Source: Phycisphaerales bacterium | GTDB lineage: Bacteria; Planctomycetota; Phycisphaerae; Phycisphaerales; UBA1924 | Length of the DNA: 54,599 nt | Direction: 5' to 3' | Assembly (NCBI GenBank): GCA_020831775.1 | Contig: JAFIFZ010000062.1 | Coordinates: 1 to 54,599 of the forward strand | Shown here: positions 32,984 through 41,652 of the stretch, piece by piece | Position numbering within the stretch: position 1 is the stretch's first letter | How the letters are laid out: every line of letters starts with the position of its first letter | Position numbers and translations under genes: made by a program | The notes under the pieces: model-generated | Database searches by the model: none | Seen by the model: only the letters and a program-made list of their open reading frames with translations | Told to the model about the DNA's origin: nothing

Positions 32984-33987
32984 TGACCGAGCCCTCCTGC
33001 TCCCTGTGGGGCCGAGCGGCCCTCGCTGGCGGATCGCTCCGGAACCGATTCGTCAACCAGCATCTTCGAGGGCTCCAGCCGCGGCTGAAGGATGACCGGG
33101 GCGATCCGCAGGCAGTCGCGGAAGACGCCCCACAGCCCGATCGTAAACAGCACCGCCCCCAGCCCGGTGAGAATCATGTCGGCGTAAAAGACTGTGTCCA
33201 GCATCCACCCGCCCATCGCGATGGCGACGAGCCCGAGGAGCGCTCCGAGCCAGATCAGCGCCATCGCCCCGGCCATGGGCAGCATCGACTGACGCTCCGC
33301 CCCCCCGCTGCGGAGCACCTGCGACCGGCGGGCCAGCACCTTGGCGTTGGGCCTGAACAGAAAGACGATCGCGACAACCATCGTCGCCCCGATCAGCCGC
33401 AGCGTGAGCAGGCCGGGATCCAGCGTCGAGCCCTTCAGAAACGAGGCCGGGCTGAGCGCCTGAGTCTCTGCGTCCAGCAGCCGGACGCCGACCAGCGCCG
33501 CCATCAGGGCCGTGCCACCCGCGGCCATCAGCCGGTCGCGCCGAGGAATCCCCGCGTGCGGGGCGATCAGGGCGATCGAGCCGAGGGCCGAGAGGGCGAT
33601 CGCCGCCAGCGTCGCAGGCCCCAGCCAGACCGGCGGCAGACGCCCGACCTCCATCATCGCGACCGTCTCGATCCAGAAGCGGTTGAACCACATGAGCAGC
33701 GCGGCGACGATCGCCGCGGCAGGCCAGAGCACCAGACCGATCGCCACCAGACGCCGACGCCGGATCGGCGAGATCACGCCCGCGGCGGGGTCGACCGCGT
33801 TGAGCACGGTGGCGAGGACGGAAGTGCCGCACTCGGGGCAGGCGGACCGCACACTGAGTGACCGAAGGTTGTAGCCACAGCGGATGCACGCGAGATCCCC
33901 CGCCAGCTTTCTGGCGATCCGCTCGCTCTGCGCGACGGGGTCAGCGCCTGTCGGAGGGTTCGGATTTGGGACTTGTTGGTGGCTCAT
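32980..33987 (-). CDS. Zinc-ribbon multi-span membrane protein
   Basis: A 335-residue protein with a cytoplasmic N-terminus holding CIRCGYNLRSL and CPEC, a zinc ribbon of four cysteines that heads many planctomycete membrane proteins. It is followed by about seven hydrophobic helices (for example VAIGLVLWPAAAIVAALLMW, and LIWLGALLGLVAIAMGGWML) and a polar C-tail. No known transporter or enzyme motif is visible. The gene is coupled to the metallopeptidase after it (GTGA) and divergent from moxR, with 116 bases between. The function is unknown; the pairing suggests the peptidase acts on or with this membrane protein. Confidence 0.78.
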   Translation of the reverse strand: MSHQQVPNPNPPTGADPVAQSERIARKLAGDLACIRCGYNLRSLSVRSACPECGTSVLATVLNAVDPAAGVISPIRRRRLVAIGLVLWPAAAIVAALLMWFNRFWIETVAMMEVGRLPPVWLGPATLAAIALSALGSIALIAPHAGIPRRDRLMAAGGTALMAALVGVRLLDAETQALSPASFLKGSTLDPGLLTLRLIGATMVVAIVFLFRPNAKVLARRSQVLRSGGAERQSMLPMAGAMALIWLGALLGLVAIAMGGWMLDTVFYADMILTGLGAVLFTIGLWGVFRDCLRIAPVILQPRLEPSKMLVDESVPERSASEGRSAPQGAGGLGQ

Positions 33988-34103
33988 GTAGGGAACAAAC
34001 TCGGTGGCCCTGAGGTCTCACAACGCCCCCTCGGCCGGTGGCAGCGTACCTCAAGATGCGGGATCGTTGGCCGCTAAACTCCGAACCCACGCCAGGAGAC
34101 ACG

Positions 34104-35030
34104 ATGCAGGACAAGATCCAGGAACTCAGGGAGAACATCACCAAAGTCTTTCTGGGCAACGAGGGGGCTGTCGACCGGCTGATCTGCTGCCTGCTCTCCC
34201 GGGGCCACGCGCTGATCGAGGATGTGCCGGGCGTCGGAAAAACGGTCCTGGCGACGGCTTTGGCCCGGAGCATCGACTGCGCGTTCACCCGGATCCAGCT
34301 CACGCCGGATCTTCTGCCCGGCGATGTGCTGGGCGTGAGCGTGCTGGACAAGGCGACGGGCGACTTTGTCCTCAAGCGGGGCCCCATCTTCACCAACATC
34401 CTGCTGGCCGACGAGATCAACCGGACCACGCCCCGGACGCAGACGGCACTCCTGGAGGCGATGAGCGAGCAGCAGGTCTCTGTCGACGGGCGGGTGATCC
34501 CACTGGAGCCGCCCTTCATGGTCCTGGCGACCCAGAACCCCTACGAGTTCGAGGGGACCTACCTGCTCCCCGAAAACCAGCTCGACCGGTTCCTGATGCG
34601 GATCGAACTGGGGTATCCCTCCGCCGAGGACGAGCTGCGCGTGCTGGAGATCCGCCCCGCCCAGCGGGTGCTGGCCGAGCTCAAGCCGGTGCTCAAACGC
34701 GACGAGGTCATCGAGCTGCAGAACCTGGTCGACGCGGTGAAGGTCGACCGGGCGATCCTCGACTACATCGTCCGCATCGCCGACGCGACGCGGAACCACC
34801 CTTCGATCCGCGTCGGCCTGAGCCCGCGCGGGTCGCTCGCTCTGGCGCAGGCGTCGCGGGCGACGGCGATGATCCACGATCGCGACTATGTCATCCCCGA
34901 GGATGTGCTGGAAAACCTGACCGACATCGCGGCCCACCGCCTGATCTTCACCTCCGGCGGGCACCCCGACGCCGAGGAGGCCAAAGCGCTCTTGGACTCG
35001 ATCGCCGCGGGCGTCGGCAGCCCCGCCTGA
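34104..35030 (+). CDS. MoxR family AAA+ ATPase
   Basis: A 308-residue MoxR-type AAA+ protein, which usually acts as a chaperone to fit cofactors or activate vWA-domain partners. Walker A is DVPGVGKTVLA (Lys46), Walker B ILLADEINR (Asp103, Glu104), sensor 1 lies in VLATQNPYEFEGTY, and the lid has VGLSPRGSLAL. aggagacacg precedes the ATG at 34104. The usual following genes (DUF58, transglutaminase, vWA) are missing; a CDGSH gene comes 24 bases later. The window does hold a vWA gene about 7 kb away, but there is no direct link. Confidence 0.93.
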   Translation: MQDKIQELRENITKVFLGNEGAVDRLICCLLSRGHALIEDVPGVGKTVLATALARSIDCAFTRIQLTPDLLPGDVLGVSVLDKATGDFVLKRGPIFTNILLADEINRTTPRTQTALLEAMSEQQVSVDGRVIPLEPPFMVLATQNPYEFEGTYLLPENQLDRFLMRIELGYPSAEDELRVLEIRPAQRVLAELKPVLKRDEVIELQNLVDAVKVDRAILDYIVRIADATRNHPSIRVGLSPRGSLALAQASRATAMIHDRDYVIPEDVLENLTDIAAHRLIFTSGGHPDAEEAKALLDSIAAGVGSPA

Positions 35031-35054
35031 GCATCAACACAGAGGAGGCCGCAG

Positions 35055-35261
35055 ATGGCCAGACTGATCCGACAGCACCGCGACGGGCCCATCAAGATCG
35101 AGCCGCAGGACAAGCCGGTCTGGATCTGCGGGTGCGGGCTGACAAAGGAGTTCCCGTTCTGCGACGGGAGCCACAAGGCCTGCAGCAAGGAAGAGCCGGG
35201 CAAGCTGTATGTGTACGACGACGAGGGCAACATCGTCGAGGAGCGCAAGGACGGGGACTGA
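35055..35261 (+). CDS. CDGSH iron-sulphur domain protein
   Basis: A 68-residue protein containing the full CDGSH motif: Cys25, Cys27, Thr30, Pro34, Cys36 and His40 in CGCGLTKEFPFCDGSH. This binds a redox-active 2Fe-2S cluster through three cysteines and one histidine. It is a single-motif bacterial type with no membrane anchor. gaggaggccgcag precedes the ATG. It lies 24 bases after moxR, so the two are probably cotranscribed. A role in redox or iron sensing is typical; the specific one is unknown. Confidence 0.92.
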   Translation: MARLIRQHRDGPIKIEPQDKPVWICGCGLTKEFPFCDGSHKACSKEEPGKLYVYDDEGNIVEERKDGD

Positions 35262-35270
35262 CCCCGCCCT

Positions 35271-35969
35271 TCAGCGCCCCTCTGGCAGCGAGCCGGCGGA
35301 GGCCTGCGTCTGGTTGGCCTCGGCCTCTGCGCCCGGGGTTTCCTGCGAGGCGGGCCATTCGAGCCTGATCCGCACATCAAAGAGCCCGAGGAAGGCCTTG
35401 AGCTGGCGTTCGATGCTGCGGACCGCCTCGGCGTGGTAGCGGGATTCGTTCTGCTGGAAGAGCTGGGCGGCCTGCTCCTGAGCGCGCACCATCAGCCGCT
35501 TCTGCGTCGGGGCGTTGACCTGGATGACATCGAGCAGCCCGAGCACGCGCCCGTCCTGGATGTCGTAGGGCGAGACATCGATCAGCCGGAGCGAGCCCTC
35601 CACAGGCGGGAGCGTCAGGACGAACTCGGTCTCGCCGACCTGCTCGACATCGGCCGCCTGCACGCGGGTCAGGTCGATCCAGTACTGCTTCTCAAAGTGG
35701 AAGATCATCGCGACGCGGGCCTGGCTGAGGAGCAGCGGCGGGAGCCAGCTCAGCCCCTTGGTCGCGGTGGCGATCTCCTTGGCGGAGACCTCCAGGCCGA
35801 TCAGCTTGCCGACGGCTCGCATGTGCTCGGCGATCGCGTCGACGCGGGATTTCTCGGGGACGAACGGCTCGCCGCGTTTGCGGGTGAGCATCCGCCAGAG
35901 GATCAGCCCCGCGATCGCCGCGACGAGCACGCCGAGCAGCAGGAGCAGGATGTTGATCAGTGTTTCCAA
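35271..35969 (-). CDS. DUF4230-like single-span membrane protein
   Basis: A 232-residue protein with one N-terminal membrane helix (LLLLLGVLVAAIAGLILW), then a region that looks like DUF4230: FHFEKQYWIDLTRVQAADV, a beta segment (FVLTLPPVEGSLRLIDVSP), then helices (QKRLMVRAQEQAAQLFQQN) and a strand (LFDVRIRLEW). The start is TTG at 35969, supported by GGAGG six bases before it; no ATG fits before the membrane helix ends. It runs tail to tail with the CDGSH gene, nine bases apart. The family has no well-defined function. Confidence 0.72.
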   Translation of the reverse strand: METLINILLLLLGVLVAAIAGLILWRMLTRKRGEPFVPEKSRVDAIAEHMRAVGKLIGLEVSAKEIATATKGLSWLPPLLLSQARVAMIFHFEKQYWIDLTRVQAADVEQVGETEFVLTLPPVEGSLRLIDVSPYDIQDGRVLGLLDVIQVNAPTQKRLMVRAQEQAAQLFQQNESRYHAEAVRSIERQLKAFLGLFDVRIRLEWPASQETPGAEAEANQTQASAGSLPEGR

Positions 35970-36069
35970 GTCGCGCCTCCGCGCATCGTGCCGCTCCGAG
36001 GTCGCGGCTGGCTGTGGGGTCTTGGGGATCTCCCGGCGGGGGTTTCGTCGGGACCACCCCGGCGGACGC

Positions 36070-36711
36070 TCATGCGGCGTTCGAGGGGCTTGCGCCTCCG
36101 GCGCGAGAGTTATCGGGCTCGGGCATCCGGGTGCGCTCGAAAGCGCTGACGACCAGGTGCACCCCCGCGGCCAGCAGCCCCCCCGCCGCGACCGCCAGCA
36201 CGAGAATCAGCAGCACCGCCCCCACGCGGGCGAAGACCGAATCAATGCCCATCAGCCCCCTGGCGGCCAGGAGCGAGCCCGCGACCAGCACCGAGCCGAC
36301 GAGGCAGGCGACACCGGTCAGCAGCGGGCGGAGGGCCTTCGGCTCACGCTGGAAGGCGACCGCGACCCCGATGAGGACCAGCGCCGCAGCCAGGGCGAAC
36401 CGCAGCAGGAAGAACGGGTGGGTCAGCACGCCCATGGGCGGGAACTGGCGGGCGACGAGGGAAAGCCCCGTCCCGACCACTGCGGCCCCGGCGGCGCAGA
36501 CGAAGGCCATCGTCGGCCCCTGCGAGAAGCGGCCGAGACCGGTGAGCAGGGCGAGGACCGCGGCGATCGCGGTGATCACCTCGAACCCGAGCACGGGCCA
36601 GTTGATCACGCCCCCTGAAAGAGCGACAGATCCCCCGTAGAGGGTGGTCGCAAGGAGGGCGGCCGAGCACGCGGCGCCGGCGAGCAGGATGGGTCGGGCT
36701 GATCGGACCAT
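36070..36711 (-). CDS. Multi-span membrane protein of unknown function
   Basis: A 213-residue, very hydrophobic protein with about six predicted helices, including ILLAGAACSAALLATTLYGG, FVCAAGAAVVGTGLSLVA and AVLLILVLAVAAGGLLAAGV. No motif is recognised. GGAGAG lies just before the ATG at 36711. It is divergent from the fliD promoter and upstream of the DUF4230 gene on the same strand, 100 bases apart, so those two may be one unit. Confidence 0.7.
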   Translation of the reverse strand: MVRSARPILLAGAACSAALLATTLYGGSVALSGGVINWPVLGFEVITAIAAVLALLTGLGRFSQGPTMAFVCAAGAAVVGTGLSLVARQFPPMGVLTHPFFLLRFALAAALVLIGVAVAFQREPKALRPLLTGVACLVGSVLVAGSLLAARGLMGIDSVFARVGAVLLILVLAVAAGGLLAAGVHLVVSAFERTRMPEPDNSRAGGASPSNAA

Positions 36712-36898
36712 GGGGCTCTCCGGGCCCGAAGATCGGGCGACCGAGCCTCAGACCTTACGCAGAGGCCGGGGATCGGGATCGCGGCCCCGAATCTTTGCCG
36801 GTCGGGTGTCGTCGTTCCGACGGTCGCCGTTGAAGGCGGGGGCCTGATCGGACCGACCTTTGCATCGTCCGGCGGTCTCTCCGCGCCGGCCCTGCGAT

Positions 36899-36914
36899 CG
36901 GCACCCCGATTGCG
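36899..36914 (+). promoter_or_regulatory. Sigma-54 promoter of fliD-fliS
   Basis: cggcaccccgattgcg matches the sigma-54 (RpoN) consensus TGGCACG-N4-TTGCW at the core GGCAC and TTGC, with the exact spacing between the GG and GC elements. The transcript would start near 36925, about 26 bases before fliD, and an agagg ribosome site lies between. Middle and late flagellar genes often depend on RpoN, which supports it. No activator site was identified. Confidence 0.65.
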
Positions 36915-36950
36915 GGAGCGCGGGCGGGACAAGCCAGAGGATTCGCAGCT

Positions 36951-39842
36951 ATGGGCGGCATCACTTCCAGCGTCGGGATATTCAGCGGGATCGACAGCCG
37001 CCAACTCATTGCCCAGCTCCTCCAGGTCGAGGCGCGGCCCAAGCAGGTGATCCAGTCTCGGCTGGTGCAGCTCCAGTCGCAGCAGGCGGCGTTTCTGGAC
37101 ATCAACAGCCGCATGAGCTCGCTGCGGACCGCCGCGAGCAAGTTCCGGACCGACAACACCTTCGACACCAGGCGGGCGACCTCGTCGGACCCCGATGTGA
37201 TGCAGGCGACCGCGAGCGCCGGGGCGCAGGAGGGGACCTTCCGCTTCGTGGTCGACCGGCTGGTCTCGTCGCGCCAAATGCTCTCGCGGGGCTTTGCCGA
37301 CCGGAACACGACCGGGGTGGGCGCTTCGAAGTTCACCTTCGAGCCCCCCGAGACCCGCCTGAACCGCGACATGAACCTCTCGGACCTGAACGGGGGCGAG
37401 GGGATGCAGCGCGGGAAGGTCATCATCGAGCAGGGCTCTGCGAGCGTCGAGATCGACCTCTCCAGGGCCGTGACGGTCAACGATGTGCTCAGGGCGGTCA
37501 ACGACGCGACAGGCGTGGATGTGCGCGCAACGCTCCGGGACGGGGCCTTTGAGCTGCGCTCTGAGTCCGGCCAGGCGTTCACCATCCGCGACACGCTGGG
37601 CGGCTCGACCGCCTCGACGCTCGGGCTTGTCGGCTCCAGCAGCGACACCGGGGGCGTGCAGACGCTCGAAGGCGATCGCGTGTACTACATCGGCGCCAAC
37701 ACGCAGCTCTCGATCCTGCGCGACGGCAACGGCGTCTATGTCGGCGACATCGTGGGCACCGGGCTGTACGACTTCGAGCTCCGGATCGACGACTCCGGGG
37801 GCGGCACGCAGAAGACCGTCCGCGTGAACCTCGGCGCCGTCTACGAGGAAGAGGACGGCAAGTTCGTGCAGAAGGCGCCGGCGGTCTCGACGATGGGCGG
37901 CGCCGTCGCACGCATCAACGAGGCGCTGCAGAAAGAGGGCGTCACGGGCATGTCGGCCTCGATCGGCCCGAACGGCGAACGCCTCGTTCTGAACAACTCG
38001 GCCGGGCACGCCGTCACCATCAACGAGAACTCGAGCACCGCGGGCAACACCGCCGCCAACCTCGGCCTGACAGTGGGCCAGGCGCTCACCGATACGACCA
38101 TCTCCGGCAAGAGGCTCCTGTCGGGGATGAACGACCGGCTGGCCTCGAACCTCAACGGCGGCTCGGGGATCAGCGGCACCGGGATGCTCGACATCACGGC
38201 GCGCGACGGGACCTCGTTCAGCATCGACCTTTCTGGCGCAGAGACCGTCTCGCAGATCATCAAAGCGGTCAACGAGAACGCAAACAACGACGGGCGCGTC
38301 ACGCTCTCGCTCAACGACGCGGGCAACGGCGTGACGATCAAGGACAACACGGGCGGCTCGGGCGCCTTCCTCGTCGGGGGCGACGGCGCGGTCGGCCTGA
38401 AGATCAACACCCCCGACATCGGCGTCGAGGCCTCCACCGTCCGCGGCGAAGGGCTCAACTTCGCCTACATCACCAACAACACCTCCGTCGCCTCGCTCAA
38501 CGGCGGGCGCGGGATCGGCAACGGCACGATCCGCGTTGTCGACGGCTTCGGACGCTTTGAAGACATCAACATCGGCGCGTCGGTCAGCACGGTCGGCGAT
38601 CTCATTCGGCAGATCAACAGCCAGGTCTCCTCCGAGGGGCTCAATGTCGTCGCGAGGATCAACGACGAGGGCAACGGCCTGATCTTCACCGAGCGCGACG
38701 GGGAGCCCTCCGGCGGCTCGCCGATCCGTATCGAGGACCGTTCGGGCCAGGTCGCGAGAAACCTCCGCATCTTGGGCAGCGCCGACGGGACCAACGGCGA
38801 GAACTTCATCAGCGGCTCGTTCTCGACCGTTGTCGAGTTCACCGCCGGCGACACCCTTGACGACATCGTCCGCAAGATCAACCAGTCCGGCGCCGGGGCG
38901 ACCGCATCGGTCGTCAACGACGGGGGCAGCTCGACCCCCTTCCGCATCAGCCTCGGATCGCGCACCACCGGCAGCGAGGGCCGGTTCGTCTTCGACAGCC
39001 ACGGCTTCGACCTGGGCATGCGCGTGCTCGACGAGGGACGCGACGCGGTCGTCTTCTTCGGCTCTAGCGACCCCGCCGATGGATTGGCGCTGACAAGCTC
39101 GAGCAACACGATGGACGGCGTGCTGCCGGGTGTCTCGCTGGACCTGCGCTCTGCGTCGAGCGACAAGCCCGTCGAGATCAACATCTCTCGGGACGACGCG
39201 GCGATCGAGAAAGCGATCGAGGAGTTCATCAGCGCGTACAACACGGTGCTGGAACGCATCGACCGCCAGACCCGCTACGACATCGAGAGCAAGGAGCGAG
39301 GCCCGTTGCTGGGTGACTCGACCATGCGGTCGGTCCGCCAACGCCTCGTCAACAACTCGCAGCGCCCGGGCATCGGCCTCACCGAGCAGTTCGACAGCCT
39401 CGCGAAGGTCGGCGTGACGGTCGGGGAGAAGGGCCGCCTGCAGTTCAACCAGGAGTCGTTCAGGGAGGCGCTCGCCAACGACTTCGACGCCGTGCGAGCC
39501 CTCTTCGACGCGAGAGAGACCGAATCGACCACGGAGGAGTTCGTCCAGATCGCCCCGGGCGTCAGCGTCCTGCAGAGGGGCGACGGCGAGTTCGTCCGAC
39601 TGGGCGTCATCGGGCAGATCGAGGAAACGGTCCGCCAGTATGTCGACTCCGTCGACGGCATCCTGACGGGCAAGCGCCGGTCGATCGACACGCAGATCGA
39701 GCAGCAGCGACGGCGGATCGCGACCTTCGACCTGCGGCTGGACCGCCGGCGCGAGTTCCTCGAACGCCAGTTTTTGGGGATGGAGCGGGCGCTCGCCCAG
39801 CTCCAGAGCCAGCAGGGCTCGCTGATGCAGATGGGGATGTAA
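36951..39842 (+). CDS. fliD: Flagellar filament cap protein FliD, extended
   Basis: FliD (HAP2) caps the filament and helps flagellin assemble. The N-terminal domain (GITSSVGIFSGIDSRQLIAQ, and coiled-coil LQSQQAAFLDINSRMSSL) and C-terminal domain (SIDTQIEQQRRRIATFDLRL, ending SLMQMGM) are clear. At 963 residues it is much longer than common FliD (about 450-670). The extra length is a chain of hook-IN-like modules at about residues 170, 315, 430, 543 and 630, each with a V-x-D-V-I-x-x-I-N type helix (TVNDVLRAVNDATG, TVGDLIRQINSQV). A longer exposed cap arm is likely. It is followed by fliS 47 bases on and preceded by a sigma-54 promoter. No flagellin gene is in the window. Confidence 0.92.
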   Translation: MGGITSSVGIFSGIDSRQLIAQLLQVEARPKQVIQSRLVQLQSQQAAFLDINSRMSSLRTAASKFRTDNTFDTRRATSSDPDVMQATASAGAQEGTFRFVVDRLVSSRQMLSRGFADRNTTGVGASKFTFEPPETRLNRDMNLSDLNGGEGMQRGKVIIEQGSASVEIDLSRAVTVNDVLRAVNDATGVDVRATLRDGAFELRSESGQAFTIRDTLGGSTASTLGLVGSSSDTGGVQTLEGDRVYYIGANTQLSILRDGNGVYVGDIVGTGLYDFELRIDDSGGGTQKTVRVNLGAVYEEEDGKFVQKAPAVSTMGGAVARINEALQKEGVTGMSASIGPNGERLVLNNSAGHAVTINENSSTAGNTAANLGLTVGQALTDTTISGKRLLSGMNDRLASNLNGGSGISGTGMLDITARDGTSFSIDLSGAETVSQIIKAVNENANNDGRVTLSLNDAGNGVTIKDNTGGSGAFLVGGDGAVGLKINTPDIGVEASTVRGEGLNFAYITNNTSVASLNGGRGIGNGTIRVVDGFGRFEDINIGASVSTVGDLIRQINSQVSSEGLNVVARINDEGNGLIFTERDGEPSGGSPIRIEDRSGQVARNLRILGSADGTNGENFISGSFSTVVEFTAGDTLDDIVRKINQSGAGATASVVNDGGSSTPFRISLGSRTTGSEGRFVFDSHGFDLGMRVLDEGRDAVVFFGSSDPADGLALTSSSNTMDGVLPGVSLDLRSASSDKPVEINISRDDAAIEKAIEEFISAYNTVLERIDRQTRYDIESKERGPLLGDSTMRSVRQRLVNNSQRPGIGLTEQFDSLAKVGVTVGEKGRLQFNQESFREALANDFDAVRALFDARETESTTEEFVQIAPGVSVLQRGDGEFVRLGVIGQIEETVRQYVDSVDGILTGKRRSIDTQIEQQRRRIATFDLRLDRRREFLERQFLGMERALAQLQSQQGSLMQMGM

Positions 39843-39889
39843 AAACCCGCTCAAGCCCCGAGCGGTGAGGCCCGATAGACACTCCGCCT

Positions 39890-40369
39890 ATGCCAGAAAG
39901 CAATATCAACGCGTACCTCCGCACGAAGGTCATGACCGCCAAGCCCGAGCAGGTCAGGCTGATGCTGCTCGACGGGGCGATCAAGTTCGCCCGCCAGGGC
40001 CGGGCCGGCATGGCCGAGAAGAACTACGAGCAGGTCTACGAGGGCGTGAGCCAGTGCCGCGACATCGTCAGCGAGCTGCTCACCTCCATCGCGCCGGGGA
40101 CCGACCCGGTGCTGGCCGAGCGGGTGCGGACGGTGTACGGGTTTCTGTTCCGCGAGCTGATGGAAGTCAGCTTCTCGCGGGATCTCAAGGCGATGGACCG
40201 GATCATCGAGTTGCTCGAGTACGAGCGCGAGACCTGGGTGCTCGCCATCGAGAAGCTCGCGAAGGAACGGGCCGAGGGCCTGATCGAAGAGCGCCCCCTC
40301 CGCCCGACCGGGACCGACCCGGCGCCGAGCGCAGATGGGCAGCGTCGGTCGGTCAGCATCGAGGCCTGA
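39890..40369 (+). CDS. fliS: Flagellar secretion chaperone FliS
   Basis: FliS binds the C-terminus of flagellin in the cytoplasm and prevents early assembly. The protein has 159 residues, slightly longer than usual, as a helical bundle: NAYLRTKVMTAKPEQVRLML at the N-terminus (the conserved N-A-Y...P...L-I-x-x-L-x-D-G-A-I pattern), LLDGAIKFARQGR next, and YGFLFRELMEVSFSRDLKAM. The last 30 residues are a polar tail. The usual fliD-fliS order is kept. It runs tail to tail with holB, six bases apart. Confidence 0.93.
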   Translation: MPESNINAYLRTKVMTAKPEQVRLMLLDGAIKFARQGRAGMAEKNYEQVYEGVSQCRDIVSELLTSIAPGTDPVLAERVRTVYGFLFRELMEVSFSRDLKAMDRIIELLEYERETWVLAIEKLAKERAEGLIEERPLRPTGTDPAPSADGQRRSVSIEA

Positions 40370-40375
40370 CGGCCG

Positions 40376-41569
40376 TCAGCGGCGGGCGGGCTCGGGGCGG
40401 AGCCGCGCCACCAGGAACTCCATCACATTCAAAATGCGGACATTCGAGGCGATGAGCGATTCGCTCTCGGCGATCGCGTCGATGAACGAGGCCCAACGCT
40501 CGGGGTCCGCGCGCTCGCCCCGCAGCTTCAGGCGGGCCCACGAGGCGACATAGCCGAGCATCAGTCGGACCGCCTCTCTGTTGGCGGCCTCCTTGCTGGC
40601 GTTGTCGGCTTCTTCGACGGCCTTCTTGGCGAAGGCGTCGGTCAGGGCGGCCATCTGGCTCGGCAGCGCGATCGCCGGCCCGCCCGAGGCGGCCTCCTCC
40701 AGCAGCGGGCGGAGCTTGCTGTCCCACGCGTCGAGCCCGGCCTCGGTCGCCTCGATGACGGCGCCCGGCGAGCCCCCCGCCATCGCCTCCAGCCACGGGG
40801 GCAGCCCGCTTCTGGCGAAGGGCAGCCCACTTGAAGCCAGCCACGCGTCCATCGAACGCGGGTCCAGCAGCGTGAAGCCGACACGCTGGCAGCGGCTGCG
40901 GACCGTCGGGAGCAGGCGTTCCTCGTTGCTGGTGCAGAGGATGATGACGGTGCCGGGGGCGGGCTCTTCGAGCGTTTTGAGCAGGACATTCTGCCCCTCG
41001 CGGTTGAGCAGGTGGGCCTCTTCGAGGATCAGCACCTTGCCGGCCAGGCTCTCGCCCGCCATCGCGCGGGTGCGCGAGGCCGGATCGATCAGGAACTCTC
41101 TGAGCACCTCGACGGGGATGTTCGTCTGTTTGCGGGCCCTGACATCCGCCTCGCGGCTGAACGCCGCCAGTTCCTTGGTGACGACATGGAAGTCCGGGTG
41201 CGCCCCCTGGGCGATCAGGCGTCGGACCGGGCTGTCGGGATCGGGGGCGAGTTGGCCCGACAGATCGGGAGCGAGGGAGGGGTCGATGAGCATCGCGCCG
41301 AACGCCGCGGCGGTCGTGAACTTGCCGACGCCACGCGGCCCGTGGAAAACCCAGGCGTGGTGGACCCGCCCGGAACTCATCGCGGCGCTCAGGACGCCCA
41401 GCGCCCGGTCCTGCCCGACGATCCGGTCGAAGGTCTTCAGGTCGATCGAGAGCTTGCCCGGCTGGGGGGGCGCCTCGGCGGCGCGTGCGGCAGCAGAGCC
41501 CCGGCTTGCTTTGGGGCTCGCCTTGGAGGTCTTCTTCCGCGTGGTCTTCTTGGAGGTTTTCTTGGCCAC
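40376..41569 (-). CDS. holB: DNA polymerase III delta-prime subunit (HolB/DnaX-like), with a Lys-rich N-terminal tail
   Basis: A clamp-loader AAA+ subunit of 397 residues. VGQDRALGVLSAAM precedes Walker A HGPRGVGKFT (Lys83). LILEEAHLL is the Walker B-like segment, and LLKTLEEPAPGTVIILCTSN, then RSRCQRV, fit sensor 1 and the SRC motif of clamp loaders. The zinc-binding cysteines of DnaX are absent. The first 35 residues are unusual: repeated Lys-Lys-Thr-Ser units (KKTSKKTTRKK), like histone H1 tails. The start MAKKTSKK at 41569 has no clear competitor. It lies 80 bases after the transhydrogenase gene on the same strand. Confidence 0.88.
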   Translation of the reverse strand: MAKKTSKKTTRKKTSKASPKASRGSAAARAAEAPPQPGKLSIDLKTFDRIVGQDRALGVLSAAMSSGRVHHAWVFHGPRGVGKFTTAAAFGAMLIDPSLAPDLSGQLAPDPDSPVRRLIAQGAHPDFHVVTKELAAFSREADVRARKQTNIPVEVLREFLIDPASRTRAMAGESLAGKVLILEEAHLLNREGQNVLLKTLEEPAPGTVIILCTSNEERLLPTVRSRCQRVGFTLLDPRSMDAWLASSGLPFARSGLPPWLEAMAGGSPGAVIEATEAGLDAWDSKLRPLLEEAASGGPAIALPSQMAALTDAFAKKAVEEADNASKEAANREAVRLMLGYVASWARLKLRGERADPERWASFIDAIAESESLIASNVRILNVMEFLVARLRPEPARR

Positions 41570-41627
41570 TCGGCGAACAGCGTAGCTTTCCGCTCACCTG
41601 ATCGCCTGCTCGCCTGATCTACCGCTC

Positions 41628-41652
41628 TAGGCCGTGCCGAAGGCCCGGCCTA
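41628..41652 (-). terminator. UUCG-loop hairpin at the sthA stop
   Basis: taggccgtgcc (41628-41638) and ggcccggccta (41642-41652) pair at 10 of 11 positions. In the minus-strand RNA the loop reads CUUCGG, an extra-stable tetraloop. The hairpin begins with the sthA stop codon itself. There is no T run after it, so it may slow RNA decay or give Rho-dependent or partial termination before holB. Confidence 0.5.
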
